NCBI GenBank assembly: GCA_022577435.1
Contig: JAKOON010000009.1
Span: 8,287,411-8,351,410, forward strand
Source of the DNA: Embiotoca jacksoni
Lineage: Eukaryota > Chordata > Actinopteri > Embiotocidae
Length of the DNA stretch: 64,000 nucleotides
Direction of reading: 5' to 3'
Below are positions 22,710 through 35,400 of the stretch, one piece after another. The position numbers and the translations under genes were made by a program. The notes beneath the pieces are model-generated. The model searched no databases, was not told where the DNA came from, and saw nothing but the letters and a program-made list of their open reading frames with translations. Position 1 is the stretch's first letter; each line of letters begins with the position of its first letter.

Positions 22710-22996
22710 GTGCTTATCCATGTCCTTCACTTGTCACTTCAGTGCACCACTGATGGTTTTACAGAAAGACCTGTGATTGTTTTTGTTGCGTGTTCTGTTG
22801 ATTTTATTTCATCCTCACAGTAGCTATGTAAAGTCCGCCTTTAGATGTCACTTGTTTTGACTTTAGACCACCATGCACACAAACACGCACTTCAGCACTT
22901 ACTCTGTGCCCTGTTATCGACTGCATCAAGGTGCATGGCTGCCAGATACTCTCTGTGCTCAGATGCACTTCGCTGTCTTGGTGGTGTTAATGTCCC

Positions 22997-23023
22997 GGGG
23001 GGGGGGGGGGGGGGGGGGGGGGG
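22997..23023. repeat. G(27) homopolymer
   Basis: Twenty-seven consecutive G after tgtccc. This is a very long G-run for vertebrate DNA and prone to length change or assembly error. Confidence 0.8.
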
Positions 23024-24116
23024 CTTAGACTCAGGGTGCAGGTCGCCACTTTTTTTTCCTTGTTAACATGTTTAGCAGCAGACAGTGACACAGAGCCGAG
23101 CAGCAAAAAAGGCATCCATGTTGAAATGAGATTTATTATATGTGAATAACTCTGAGAGGATAACTCTCAGTGTTGTTGTCACTGTTGGTGTCAGGAATCC
23201 CCAGGGGTGGAGGTGCAGCTGGTTGCAGTGACCTCAGGACCCCCCAACCCCTCCCCCTGCCCCGCCAGTGCCAGTGCCAGACGCCCAGATGGGACAGACT
23301 GTCAGCCTGTCAGCTTCAGGGGCAGAGGAGGCTAATAGTTTGATCTGATCTCTTCTGATGGAATCTTTGGAGGCTGCCTCTTCTCTCACTTGCCTCTGAC
23401 TCTCTTTCTCTCTCTGCTCCCTTGCTCCCTAATTGAAAGTTTCCATTGGTGCCTTTGACAAAACAAAGTCCCGTTGGGGAAAGAGAGGGAGTGAGAGAGG
23501 GAGACTAAAAATAACTCTTAAGTTGAAGCCCTTGCTGCCAAATCCCAGGGTTGGCTGCTGTCTGCATGAGATTTGAATATCATTTGTGCCCTACGCTTTA
23601 CCATAGGCACACCGGGGGAGGAAAAAGTAAACGAAACACACTCACACATAACTAGGCCTTTCAGCTTATCACTAAGGTAACCACTACCGCTGCACGTTCA
23701 CTCTTTTGCCCTTGCCCCCGCTGTGTTTTTATGTGTACACTGTCACTAGAGGCAATGTGTGGGCAGCCAGGGGGAGGCGGCTGTGTCCCAGCTTGTAATA
23801 TGCAGGTACCTTTAGCCCTGCCTACTTTGACGCCAGAGACTGGGCCTAGCACTGGATGAAGGTCACGGGAATGTGAGATTGACTCCTGCAGTCTCTCTGC
23901 CAGCTATGCGAAGGAAACATGTAGCAGGAGATGAGAGGATGCAGAGGAAGTGAAATTCAAAGGGGAATGCAGAACACAGTTAACATGTACAGTATGTGAT
24001 GCTTTTATTAAGCTTCTTAGAAAGTACACCGCCTGAACCACTGGGGTCACTTAAGTGCTGCAGTAAAAGTTGAAAAACCTGTCCTTTTTTTATCCTCCCC
24101 CTCTCCCTCTCCTTCA

Positions 24117-24122
24117 TCTCTC

Positions 24123-24200
<78 letters not shown>
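24117..24200. repeat. (CT)n microsatellite
   Basis: About 84 bases of nearly pure CT repeats with one tg interruption. Confidence 0.9.
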
Positions 24201-24204
<4 letters not shown>

Positions 24205-26433
24205 CCTCCTCCCTCTCTGGTTTCTCTCTCTCAGCTGTTGAATGACCTTGGGAGATCAGTGACTAGCACTTCCTGGAGTTGGCTTGAAGCAGAACCAAGG
24301 GCAAAGTTTGCAGAGCCGTTTGGCCAGCTAGCACGGCCCAGCCAGGCCAAAGGGATGTTGCCTGCAGGTCACAGGGAGCGAGACCATCATTAAAACCCTA
24401 TCTGTTCATTTTTAATCACAAAACATTTAAACCAACAAATGTGAAAATGTAGTGCATATGAGAGTAATCTGTCAATCCTGGCTGGAAACTTCTTTTTTTG
24501 TTTTTTTGTTTTTTTGTTTTCTGTTTTGCCTGAGTAGATCATTTACCCTGCATGTTGTACCGCTGCCAATCTGTTTCTGTGTGGTATTTGTAATTTGTTT
24601 CATCAAGGTGAGTGCTTTAATCATTCAGGATTTTTAAATACACTTCCTTTATTTTATGGCCATGATTTAAAATGTCAGTATGACATTTGTTACATATGGC
24701 TGTGGACTGTAAATTACAATAAAACTATCCTATCAAACACTTAACATTAAACATTAGCCAGTTTCTCAGCTGTCCAATGATATATCCTGGTTAATGAAAA
24801 TGTTGCATCAACATTGTTTGTTTTTCTGCTGAGGACACGAGTTAAAACTTCAACCTTTCATGACCTTCCTCCAGAACTGCTCAATCTGCATCATTGACAG
24901 CTTGACACAGCAGCACATGGAAAACTGACCTCTTGCTAAAGACATATCACAATGATCATTCCAAAGTTGGTAGCATACAAAAAAAAAATCTTGTCTTTAG
25001 CCAGTTTCATAATTTATTGTGAAATATTGCGATAACCAGTCCATATGTGTATTTGCTCTTTGTGCAGCTTCATGTTTGTAACTATAAAGAGAAGCAATGT
25101 GGAAGGTTACTTTTAGGTCATGATATGGGGAAAAGAAATCATTTATATATATATATATTTTTTTTTTACGCATTTATCCATGTACTCATTTCATTGTCTT
25201 TGGTGATTGAAATGGAGTTGTAAAATAACAAGTAAGTTTTATAACTGTGTTTTTGAAGACTAATCTCTGTCACTTTTATTTATTTATGTTTTTTATTTTA
25301 AATGTTAGAAAGGCAACTAGGAGGGATCGCTGAGATGTGGGATAGCATTTCTCTGAGGTTGAGGTTCCAAAATTACACTTCCTGCAAACTGTGTTACACT
25401 TGGGACACATGTACACTTTAATTTGGGGCACTATATACATCTTTATTTTTTTTTCGTGGCTCAGGTCCACTCAGTATCTGTCCTTCTTTTGGGAAAGGTC
25501 GGGAATGAGATGACTTTTTCTTCCACACTGTGGCAGTGATAGTGATGCTGAAACACCTCAGGGAACAGCTCACTCTTCAGCCTCATGCTTTACCTCATTC
25601 CCTTTCAACTACACTCGACAAAATTAAGCTCAATTTTCACCAGTTGTCAGGTCATAAAGGAGGCAATTAACGGCACAAAATTCCACTTTAAACAAAGACC
25701 AATTCATTAATTCAACTACCTCTTTTGAAGTCGTGCCAGTGTACAGAATATTATGCCGAAAGCTTGGCCTCTTTCTATTTTCCCCTTTTTCTCTTTCACC
25801 TATCTTAAAGAGCAAATGAATAGACATATGGCCAAGTGATACTATCTTGTTTTGTTCCAGTCTTCTGCCCTTCTGCCTGCACTGATCCAAGGTCCTATCG
25901 AGTTCATTTGGACAGGAATTGAAGGCTCATGTAAAGTGGTGTGATGTCAGAGTTGGAGCGAGTCACCAATGCTGCTGTGAGTGGCTACTTGGTGTGACGT
26001 GCCAGAAAGCAAGCGAGCGAACGAGGGAGGGGAGGGAGATAAGGACGAGATGGACAGAGCGAGAGGAGAGATGCAGGACCAGGCTCGCAGAACAACCTTA
26101 GCGCTGATTCAGCTGCTGCAAGCGGAGCAGCATTGACTTTCTCAAGAGAAGTTGGGAGAGGGGGATCAGGTGAAAGTGAGTAAGACGAAGGAAGAGAGAG
26201 AGAGAGAAACACATACCCGCATGTGACAAAGAGAGATGGGAAGTACCGGCGATGGAGACGAGAAGAGAGACGTAGAGCCACTGAAGGAGGAAGAGCAAGT
26301 TGCTGTGTTGGACGAAGTCGGCAAAGCACAGACATTTGTCCTCAAAGGCGCACACGTAGAGCGGAGTTCATAGGAAACCCAACACCAGCATTTCTCTGTT
26401 TCGGTGACCTGATGAAGGACAACAGAGCTGCAG

Positions 26434-26492
26434 AGGAGAGGAGAGGAGAGGAGAGGAGAGGAGAGGAGAGGAGAGGAGAGGAGAGGAGAGGA
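26434..26492. repeat. (GGAGA)n pentanucleotide repeat
   Basis: About twelve perfect copies of a five-base purine unit in the nfyc intron. The same unit appears in the opposite orientation at 49899. Confidence 0.9.
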
Positions 26493-29484
26493 ACAACACA
26501 GTGTACCTGAATATAGCACACAGAAGCAGCTAAGAACAACACAGCAGAGAGGAACTTGTCAGGTTCACTGCACAGTGCAACAGAATAATGCACAGTGTTT
26601 CCGAGAATAGCAAACAGTTGTGTTGGACACTTTCAAGACTTATAAAGCTTGCCATAAGTGGTAAAAAAGTGACCTGGACTTCCTTTATAGATGAGAGACC
26701 TGTAATTCAATATAGATGAGAGACCTGTAATGCAGATGCAAAAGGTGCTTATCACTGCATATGAAAAAAAGCTTTCTTTACACTTTTAGTTTCCAGACCT
26801 TTTACAACTTGTATTGTCTTTTTGGGGAGTTAACATTATTTTTTTATTTTTTTATTTTTTTCTAGCGCAGTGGATACACCCACTGAGTGTGACAAGGCTA
26901 GACCCAAGCCATAGAAGGTGTTGCACAAAGTCAGCAGAAAACTTGTGCATGAGACACTGACAGGCTTCCACGCAAACTTTCCACTGATGCAAAGCCTTGA
27001 GAAATATGTTCATATCGGTAAACTGTAGTTAGAACACACGAGCTTGCTGCAAAAGAAATGTTCCAGGGCAAGTTGATACTTAACCGTCCTTTTCTCTGTC
27101 ACACACATGTTGTTCCAGAGCTTTTTTTTTTTTTTTTTACTCTCTCACGCTTCAGCCTGCCTCTTGTCACACTTGCTTTTTTTGTTGTTTTTCCTTTCTG
27201 TTCACATATAAACTTCCCGTCTGCCCCCACCACCTACCTCCCTGGCTGTGGTTAGTTCGTGGCTGTGTATTTACATTGAAGGTCACAGGGTCAGAGAGAG
27301 GGGGTTGGGGTGTACATGTGATTTAATAACGGCTCTCTCTGCTGTCTGTTTTGAAAGAAAAGTGAGGAGTTTAAGGGAAGTGAGAGCAGAAGAAATAGCT
27401 CGGGAGGCCTGTGAGTTTTGTCCGTTTTATCAATTGAATCATTAGCTATTTTAACTCGTCTATCCTCCTGCTTCCTCTGGGCCACAGCATTGTTATGGTT
27501 ATTACCCTGATAGTCGTCTGTAATGTTAAGTGAATTGCCTAATTATTGTTTCTTATCAGGCTACCAGTTGGAGAGTGCCACACAAGCTGACAGAGAGCGC
27601 ACGCACAGATCTCACAAGGTTGTCTTGTTCACAGTTATCACAAGATCAAATCAAGGGCTGATACACAGAATACAAATCCATTGAGCTGGAAAAACAAAAT
27701 GCTCTCACTGCTCTTATGTCGTTCATCTTTTTTATGCGGTCACGTTTTTGCCAAAAACAGCACAAAAAAAATAAAATAAAAAAAACACTTGGCAGGTCAG
27801 TTCACCCTTCATGCAGAAGAGGAAAAACTACAATTCCCATCAGTCATTCCTGCCCTGTGGAATGCTGGGATTGTTCTGGAGACTGCAGGTTTTCAATCAA
27901 CCTTGAAATGCAACTGGACACTGAAGCGTCAGACAGGGAAGGGGAGACACTGTCAAGGTCAATCACTAGCCTGGCATGCCATAGCTACAAGCGGCCTGAT
28001 TGATTTATATAAAGCTCCCCTCTCGCCCGGCATTCTGTCTTATTGATTTAGGCTGCTGCCTGTCGAAAAGTAAACGACAGAACGGGACGCAGCATTGCTT
28101 CTTCTGTATTATTCAGTAACTTCTACAACCGGCAGAGAAGCGATCTTTCCTGTCCAAAGTCAATGAGGTAAAGTGCCTGCATTCTGTATCAATGATTTGC
28201 CCTTTTAAAATATTTGCTCTTAAGTGATATAAATTAAATGCAAAGTCAAAACAATCCCTTACAACGTAGCTGCAACACAACCTAGTGGGGGACACGGAGG
28301 ATGGAGTGTTTGAAAGGCTGTCTTTTGTGTTGTATTGGTCTGTCAGCTGGACCAGGGATGGAGCCATTCATGCTTGTTAGCCCAGATTGAGAAAAGAAAG
28401 AGAAGATAAAGAGGAGAGGCCTCCCCCCCTTCTCCTAACACTTTTTCTTTGTAGTGTCATGTCTCCTTTTCTTTCTCTCTCTCTCTCTCTCTCTCTGTCT
28501 TGTTTGACCCACATAGCTGGTTTGCACAGCAGTCTGGCCGTGGCCCTGTCTGTCTCTTACCTCCCCCTGTTAAAGCCTTTGGCACTTTGTCTTAGCGCTG
28601 GATTAATGCTGAACTGGACAAGGCACTGCCCCTCCTTCAGCAACACGCACGGACACCGAGCACACATCCCGTCTCTCTTGAGTAGCTCAAAACACTCATC
28701 TCTTGTTCTGTTTCCCCACGTTTCTTTTTCTTTTCCCTCCTGCCACATCTTTTCACCGAGGCAGGGAGGAGGGGGAGAGAGTGAAAGAGTGCGATCAGGA
28801 CACTCCAAGCTCGACATGCTCAGACAGGCTGGCCAATATTCCCCAAGCAGATTCCTGGCATGCCATAGTAACCCGCTGGATCCTTTTTCAAACTGTCAGA
28901 CCCCCTTGTAGCAGCACTGGCTCATGCATATGTTAACATTTAGTTTATTTCACTTCAAAACTTTTGGATGTTCTCTGAGCATGTGTCTGTGTGCGAGTGT
29001 GTGACAATGCCACAAACTCAGCTGTGACTGTTATCCGTGGCTCCAGCATTGTCCTCGTTGCGTGGGGTCAACAGCAGCACATGACATGCTTATGTTTGAA
29101 AGAGGAGCTACAGCTATGTGCCGAAGGTGGTGGAGCCATTCATAATCAGAGAGCATGCAGCCAGCGTGGTGGTCGGCTCTTGGTCATGTCAATATCCCAC
29201 GAGGACTAGAATAGACGCCCGCGGGGGCTCTATTTTAGACTTCTGTGTATAATAATTATAGGCTGTGATAGGATATGCGGTTCTGACACATGGGAAGTGC
29301 TGTGGGCAGCACAGGCCTGGCTTGGACTGACGTTGTATTCGGTGTCCTGGTGTCTTGTGTCCTTGACCGGTCTTTACTGTCTACGTATCTCCACATCACT
29401 CGTTTTTGTTTTGTTTTCAAACAATTAATCGTCTGCTCACACTTATTTCATCTTCTGCCAATCTTCCATACAGCTCTCTAGAAG

Positions 29485-32314
29485 ATGTCTGCAGATGCGT
29501 TCGGAGCCGGGGGCAGCGATGCCCAGCAAACCTTGCAGTCCTTCTGGCCTCGTGTCATGGAAGAGATCAGGAACCTGACTGTGGTACGTGAACACTAAGA
29601 TTTAAGCATTTCATATGGTCTCGCACTTCTCGAACATATCCACATCATCCACATCCACATCCAAACACAACTCCAGTGCTTTATTCTACGTTTAGCTGAA
29701 CACATTTGTGTTTTTTTTCAGAAGGATTTCCGCGTGCAGGAGTTGCCGCTTGCTCGAATCAAGAAAATTATGAAGTTGGATGAGGATGTCAAGGTAAGAG
29801 GAAAACCTAAATAATGCGCCATTTTAAGACGTAATAGTAATTTGAAATAACTGAAAATAGGTGATGCATGACTTGATCTGGTTCCTCGAACTAGGTTTTT
29901 AAGATAGATGTCTGATTTTACTTCAGTTACTGACAAAATTTTAATATTTGTCATGTCTTAAAGTTTGATGGAAGTTATTCTTTAATGTGGTGCTGGCTCT
30001 CTATCAAGTTCTCAATCTATGAACTCTTGTGCTCAGACCACTCAATGACCACAAATGGGCTCAACAGCAAAGATCATTTTATAATTGGAAAAATTGTAAC
30101 AGCTCTTTGCTTTCAGCTTTGTCTGATAATTTTTTTTTGTATTAAAATGTGTTTACATCAAAACAATAACCGTGTGCGTAAAAGATTATTGAAGCATCAA
30201 ATTCCATCAATTAATTGTGTAGCAAGTAGCTGTTCATATACCTTTTTTGAAAACTTGTCATTGCAGCCATCAGAAGTACTGCTCAAGATAGCTTTAGATT
30301 CGAGCCACTTTTCGAAATATATCCCACATTTATGTTGAGCAGCAGTTGGGTAAAATAAACTGGCAGTGTTTATTTTATCGGACTTATGCTAGCTAAGTAC
30401 ACCTTGATACCAATATGAACCTTTCAGATCTACTCAGGTTATCCCTTTTTTTTATGGATGTGTTAACGAGCTCAATTCAGAGGAACCTACCCATTTGCAT
30501 TCAATTAGTCAGATATGGCTCCTTTCAATTCAATTTCAATTCAATTTTATTTACATAGTGCTAAATCTCAACATTGCACTTAACAACATACACAGAGAAA
30601 CCCAACAATTCAGCAATTGCCACATATCCATCATTTCCCCTCATTACAGCGAGGACTGTTTAAGAAACCTCTTGGACCGTGTGCGAGTGTTGCTTGAAAG
30701 TGTCGTGTCAAGAGCGCTATCCCCTTAGTTAAGCAGCAGCTTAAAGCGGTAAAGAGATCAGGAGATCACTAACATATCTGAAGAAAAGACCCTTCTGTCG
30801 GCCCTGACAGAGCACCTTTCACTGCATGTGCGCACATGACCTTTAAATGTATGTCCATATATTTAGTTAATCATCATATGAATTAATGTTAGAGATTAGT
30901 GTTACTGAGTAGAAAGAAGTAAAGCTGGAAGCTCTTCAGTTTGACTCTAGGGACTTGGAGAAGGGTGATTTCTCCTACTGAAAAGGTGCCGTAAGGCGGT
31001 AATAGGTTTGGCGGTAATTCACATCTGTTTTAAAAAGAATAGAAATGTTGGAAATGTTTTGAACAATAATGACACCCCTGTGCTTTGTACATCTAAAATA
31101 ATATATTCTAATGTACGTCATTCTTGACAAATGAATGTATTTCCTGGGAATTTTGCAGCATCTCTGAATTTGATTTAGTCAACTCTTACTCGGGTCGTGG
31201 GTGATTGATAGTCTGTGGGTGTATTTAACCAGGTGTAACATACTTCTCTCCTGTCTACAGATGATCAGCGCAGAGGCTCCGGTACTGTTTGCCAAAGCCG
31301 CTCAGATCTTCATCACAGAGCTCACCCTTAGAGCGTGGATCCACACTGAGGACAACAAGAGACGTACTCTACAGGTCGGATACACATTTGAGCTGTGAAC
31401 TCCTCTTCTTTCTTTTTTTTTTGTATGACATGCGTTTAACCTGAAACCTTTTTACCTCTCTCACCACTACTTCTGTACATTTCAATCCTTTTTTTCCTCT
31501 TTCTTTGTTACTCTTCTCCCACACCCTTGCATCAACTGGCTGTTTTTTAATTTTTTATTTGTTGGTCTCTGTTCACTAAGTGCCTGTGTCTGTGTGTGTG
31601 TGTTCAAGCAGAGGCCCCATACTAGCATCCCCTTGAGGACTATCTCCATGTAAAGTCCCCCCCCCCCCCCATTGATTTTAAAAGCAAAGCCAGGCGGGTG
31701 CCGGTGACCCACTTTTCCCACCGGTGCCATTTTGCCTGCTCGGCTGTCCCATAGTTGAATAAGATGGGCTCTGGAAAGAAACGAGAGAGACAGGAAGCAG
31801 AGAGCATGAAAGTGCTGAAAGAAACAGTCGGGAAAATGAACCCAGAGCTCGTCTCACCTGGATGTCAAGAGGGAAAACTCTAGCAGAACATGAAAGCCCT
31901 TAAGTCCACTTTATCCATTCACATACCTCTGAGAGATTAGCAGTCCATGGATATGCTTGTGTATGCCAAAGCAGGTAGAAAAAGACACTGGAAAAAAGAC
32001 GATGTAATCTGTCTTATCGCAGTTAGTCTTGGAGGAGTCCTGCATTGAAGGCCTACTTTGGAAGCATGCTCACTCATCTGTTGTCTTGGCCCATCACTAT
32101 CTCTGGTGATAGTCCTATTTTTTGTATGACCCTGAATGTTGTTATAACTCGAGACTGGATGCTTTAAATAGAAACTTCATCCGCTGTGAATTTGTACATG
32201 TTAATTACATTTTACACCACAGATGATGCATTCAGCAGGCATGGCGCTTCACCTCATGAATGTGTGATTTTTCTTTTGCCTAAGTGGGGGAAAACGGGGC
32301 CCTGCATTACCAGA

Positions 32315-32407
<93 letters not shown>

Positions 32408-35400
32408 CCTGAATCCTATTGTGAAGAGGCCACGCCAATTGGGGTCACCATAGCAACGCTCATCAATAGAACAAGTGTAGATGTGACCTGATGTTACCAG
32501 ATATTAATCAAGCTACTATAAATAGCCTGTAGTGCAGGGAGGGCCACAATGGGGGTCCTGACAGCCAATATCCTGTGGAAAATTCCACAGAGACAGCACA
32601 CTGCTGTGGATATAGGAAGGAGTATAGAAGCAGAGCCATGCGCTCATGAGGACAGGAAAATGCAGGTGCTCGGGTGGTTGTTTTTATTAATCTGTTTGTC
32701 TTTAGTGACCCTGTGTTAAAAATAGAACGTCATTGAACTTAAAGTACCAACAAACCCTCACACTTAAGAAACTGTAATGAGCAAATATTGGGCATTTCTA
32801 CTTGAAATAATTCCAAATTCATTTTCTTTTGACTAATCAATTCATATCTAAACTTCCCCCCTGTTCTTTTGAGCTTCATTATCAAAGCAAACACCTGTTT
32901 CAGTACTACTGGGAACTGCATTTCAGTCCCACAGCAGTCGCCCGTGTGGCTGTTTTGGGAGCGATGACCTCAGACCTCGCGGCATGTTTATATATAGGTA
33001 GCTGCATATATGGAATAAGCATAATTAAACTGTGACTTCTTAACTTGACCTTCTGTGTTTGTTACGTTCACAGAGGAACGATATTGCCATGGCGATAACA
33101 AAGTTTGACCAGTTTGACTTCCTGATTGACATCGTGCCCCGGGACGACCTAAAGCCCCCTAAACGACAGGTAGGAAAGCAAACACTGCTCCCTTCACAGT
33201 GACAGGAAAACAGAACCTGCTCATTTCATTACACGTTAAAGTTACCACAGGACAAAGAGCTGATCATTTGGATATTCATCACTTTTCCATTGTTGGCAAC
33301 CTGGAGGTGCTGTAAACATCCTTGACTGGAAGCTGGAGTTTTGACAGCAAGGGCTTTCAGTCGGATGTTTGCAGCATCTTATTGCCCCAGACAGCCAACA
33401 GTAAGTCCAGCGATGAAACTAGTGTCAACCAGTTAGTATCTTATAGCAACTCGTAGTATCACGTTTTAAAAAACACATTTTTTTTTTACCAGGAAGTAAT
33501 TCAATAAGAATAGTGGGAGAAAACAGCATCTCCTGTTGAAGCCGGTGATTGATGGAGACTTAGGATAGCAGATGGAGGAGAGAGAGAGGGATATTTAAAT
33601 CTGTTGTCAAGTAGACTGTCTCCAGGCATGTAAACATCCTACACTCTCAGCTGTGTTGTCATGGAGCTGGGAGAGGGATGTTTACGCTTCTGGTGATGGA
33701 GAAACCTCATTGCGGTGAAGCCCTGCTCATTAGTCAGTTCTGAAACAGAGGTCAGTGTTTCCCGATCATTTAACGTGGGATAATTGTACAATCTGTTTTC
33801 GAGTCCTCCTGTATGGCAGCAGGCACCTAACCTGCTGACCTGTGCTGCCGAGGGAAGTGAATCCCGATAACGTTACATTTCTGTGGCTGACCTCAGAGAA
33901 GAATGGACAGAGAGGGCATGTCCATACATAAATCAATAATTATCACATTATTTATTTCATTATACATATTGAGTCACAGATGGCTATGGATACGGTTTAT
34001 AAAGTAGAGTTTTAACACCTACATATCACCATGATGAGCCTAGCACGCCTACAGACCGGCAGTGTATGTTTTTGACCAGTATGTAGCTTGTAATTGATCT
34101 TGCATCCAGATTGCATTACTCTTCCTGAGCCACATCCCATCAGTTATTTATCAGAGCTGCTCTCCTCTACCCTTACACCGGCAAAAATAATTCATGGAGA
34201 TGTAATGGACTGATAGGCCTCCTGTGTGTGTGTGTGTGTGTGTGTGCGTGTGCGTGTGTGTGTGTGTGTTTTGCATGCGTATGTGTGTGTGTGCGTGTGT
34301 GTGTGTGTTTTGCATGCGTATGTGTGTGTGTGCGTGTGTGTGTGCCGCGTCTTTAGGAGGAGATGCGTCAGTCCGTCGCTCCAGCAGAGCCGGTGCAGTA
34401 CTACTTCACCTTGGCCCAGCAGCCTGGAGCTGTACAGGTGCAGGGAACACAGCAGGGCCAGCAGCCGGGCACGCAGGCTACAACCATCCAGCCCGGACAG
34501 ATCATCATCGCGCAGCCACAACAAGGACAGGTACGAATAACTTCGTGTTTTAAGAGACCTTTACCAGGTTTGTCACAAAGCAAAGTGAAGAGGACAAACA
34601 ACAAAATGTAAAGAAGCTACGAGCACATTAAACCGAACTGTCCCAAAGAATATACTGTGAACATTTGCACCCGTACTTATTCTTGTAAAATGTAATGTAT
34701 ACACAACGCTTCCTTTGTGGTTGTTTTTTCTCTTGCGTTTTAGTTTTCGATTGTTTTGCGGCACAATGCCAAGACACATTTTTGACATGTGAAAACTTAC
34801 TTGGCCATAAGTCAAATTCAAATTCTAATAAAAGCACACAAATGACCTGTTAATTAGTCATGCACTGTACTTTGTAGCAAAAATAAATCTTGTTAGTGAG
34901 TGTGTGTCCATGTAACAATCCAAAGATGACCTCTCCCAAGACGTAGAAGTAGCACATTGTGACTCCACCCAGTCCTGGGAATCCTGCTGCAAAACGCTTG
35001 TTACTTTGGCCATCCTGCCTGGTTTTATTGATATTAGTCTTAGCTCACATTTAGGAGCTGACCACTCTCCCACCAGCAGAAATAACAGGACCTTGAAACA
35101 CACCCAGCACATATGTCTACACACAGACACCCCCTTATTGAAGTCCTGCAGAGGAAACATCGCAACTCAAACACAACTCGGTGTTAAACAAAATATTCTC
35201 TGATCTCTTGTTTACTTATTCAAGTCATCGATGCCAAAAGCTGATCTGTACAGTCATTGATTTAAATTGTGCTTTCAGAGTCAATGTAATGGTGACTCCT
35301 GAATTTACACAGATCACACAGCTGTATTATGGTCTAGTTTCTGGAATCATACAGTAAGCAGAAGATGTGTTGATCTGTAATTAAAGTAAAAAAGTAAAAA

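Larger units (their letters stand above)
23024..29473 (+). other. Rest of nfyc intron before the coding exons
   Basis: About 6.4 kb with no supported coding exon. Besides the repeats listed separately it holds a GC-moderate purine-rich patch at 25975-26180 ending in a donor-like GAAA|GTGAGT (26177), which could be another 5' UTR exon, and a two-copy 25-base tandem repeat at 26686-26729. Unique AT-rich DNA at 27420-27580 contains homeobox-like taattatt words. Confidence 0.4.
29794..33073 (+). other. nfyc introns between histone-fold exons
   Basis: Apart from the coding exon 31261-31374, these introns hold a dispersed repeat (30515-30790), a C-run at 31659-31671, a (CA)n array (32315-32406) and a motif-dense stretch at 32430-32640, each noted separately. 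No further gene is supported. Confidence 0.5.

Noticed and set aside
24070..24393. 107-codon frame with repeated SL
   Set aside because: It is translation of the (CT)n microsatellite.
32186..32491. 101-codon frame with a repeated HT stretch
   Set aside because: It is translation of the (CA)n array. Similar frames at 34192, 38398, 55436, 58576 and 59818 were dropped for the same reason.
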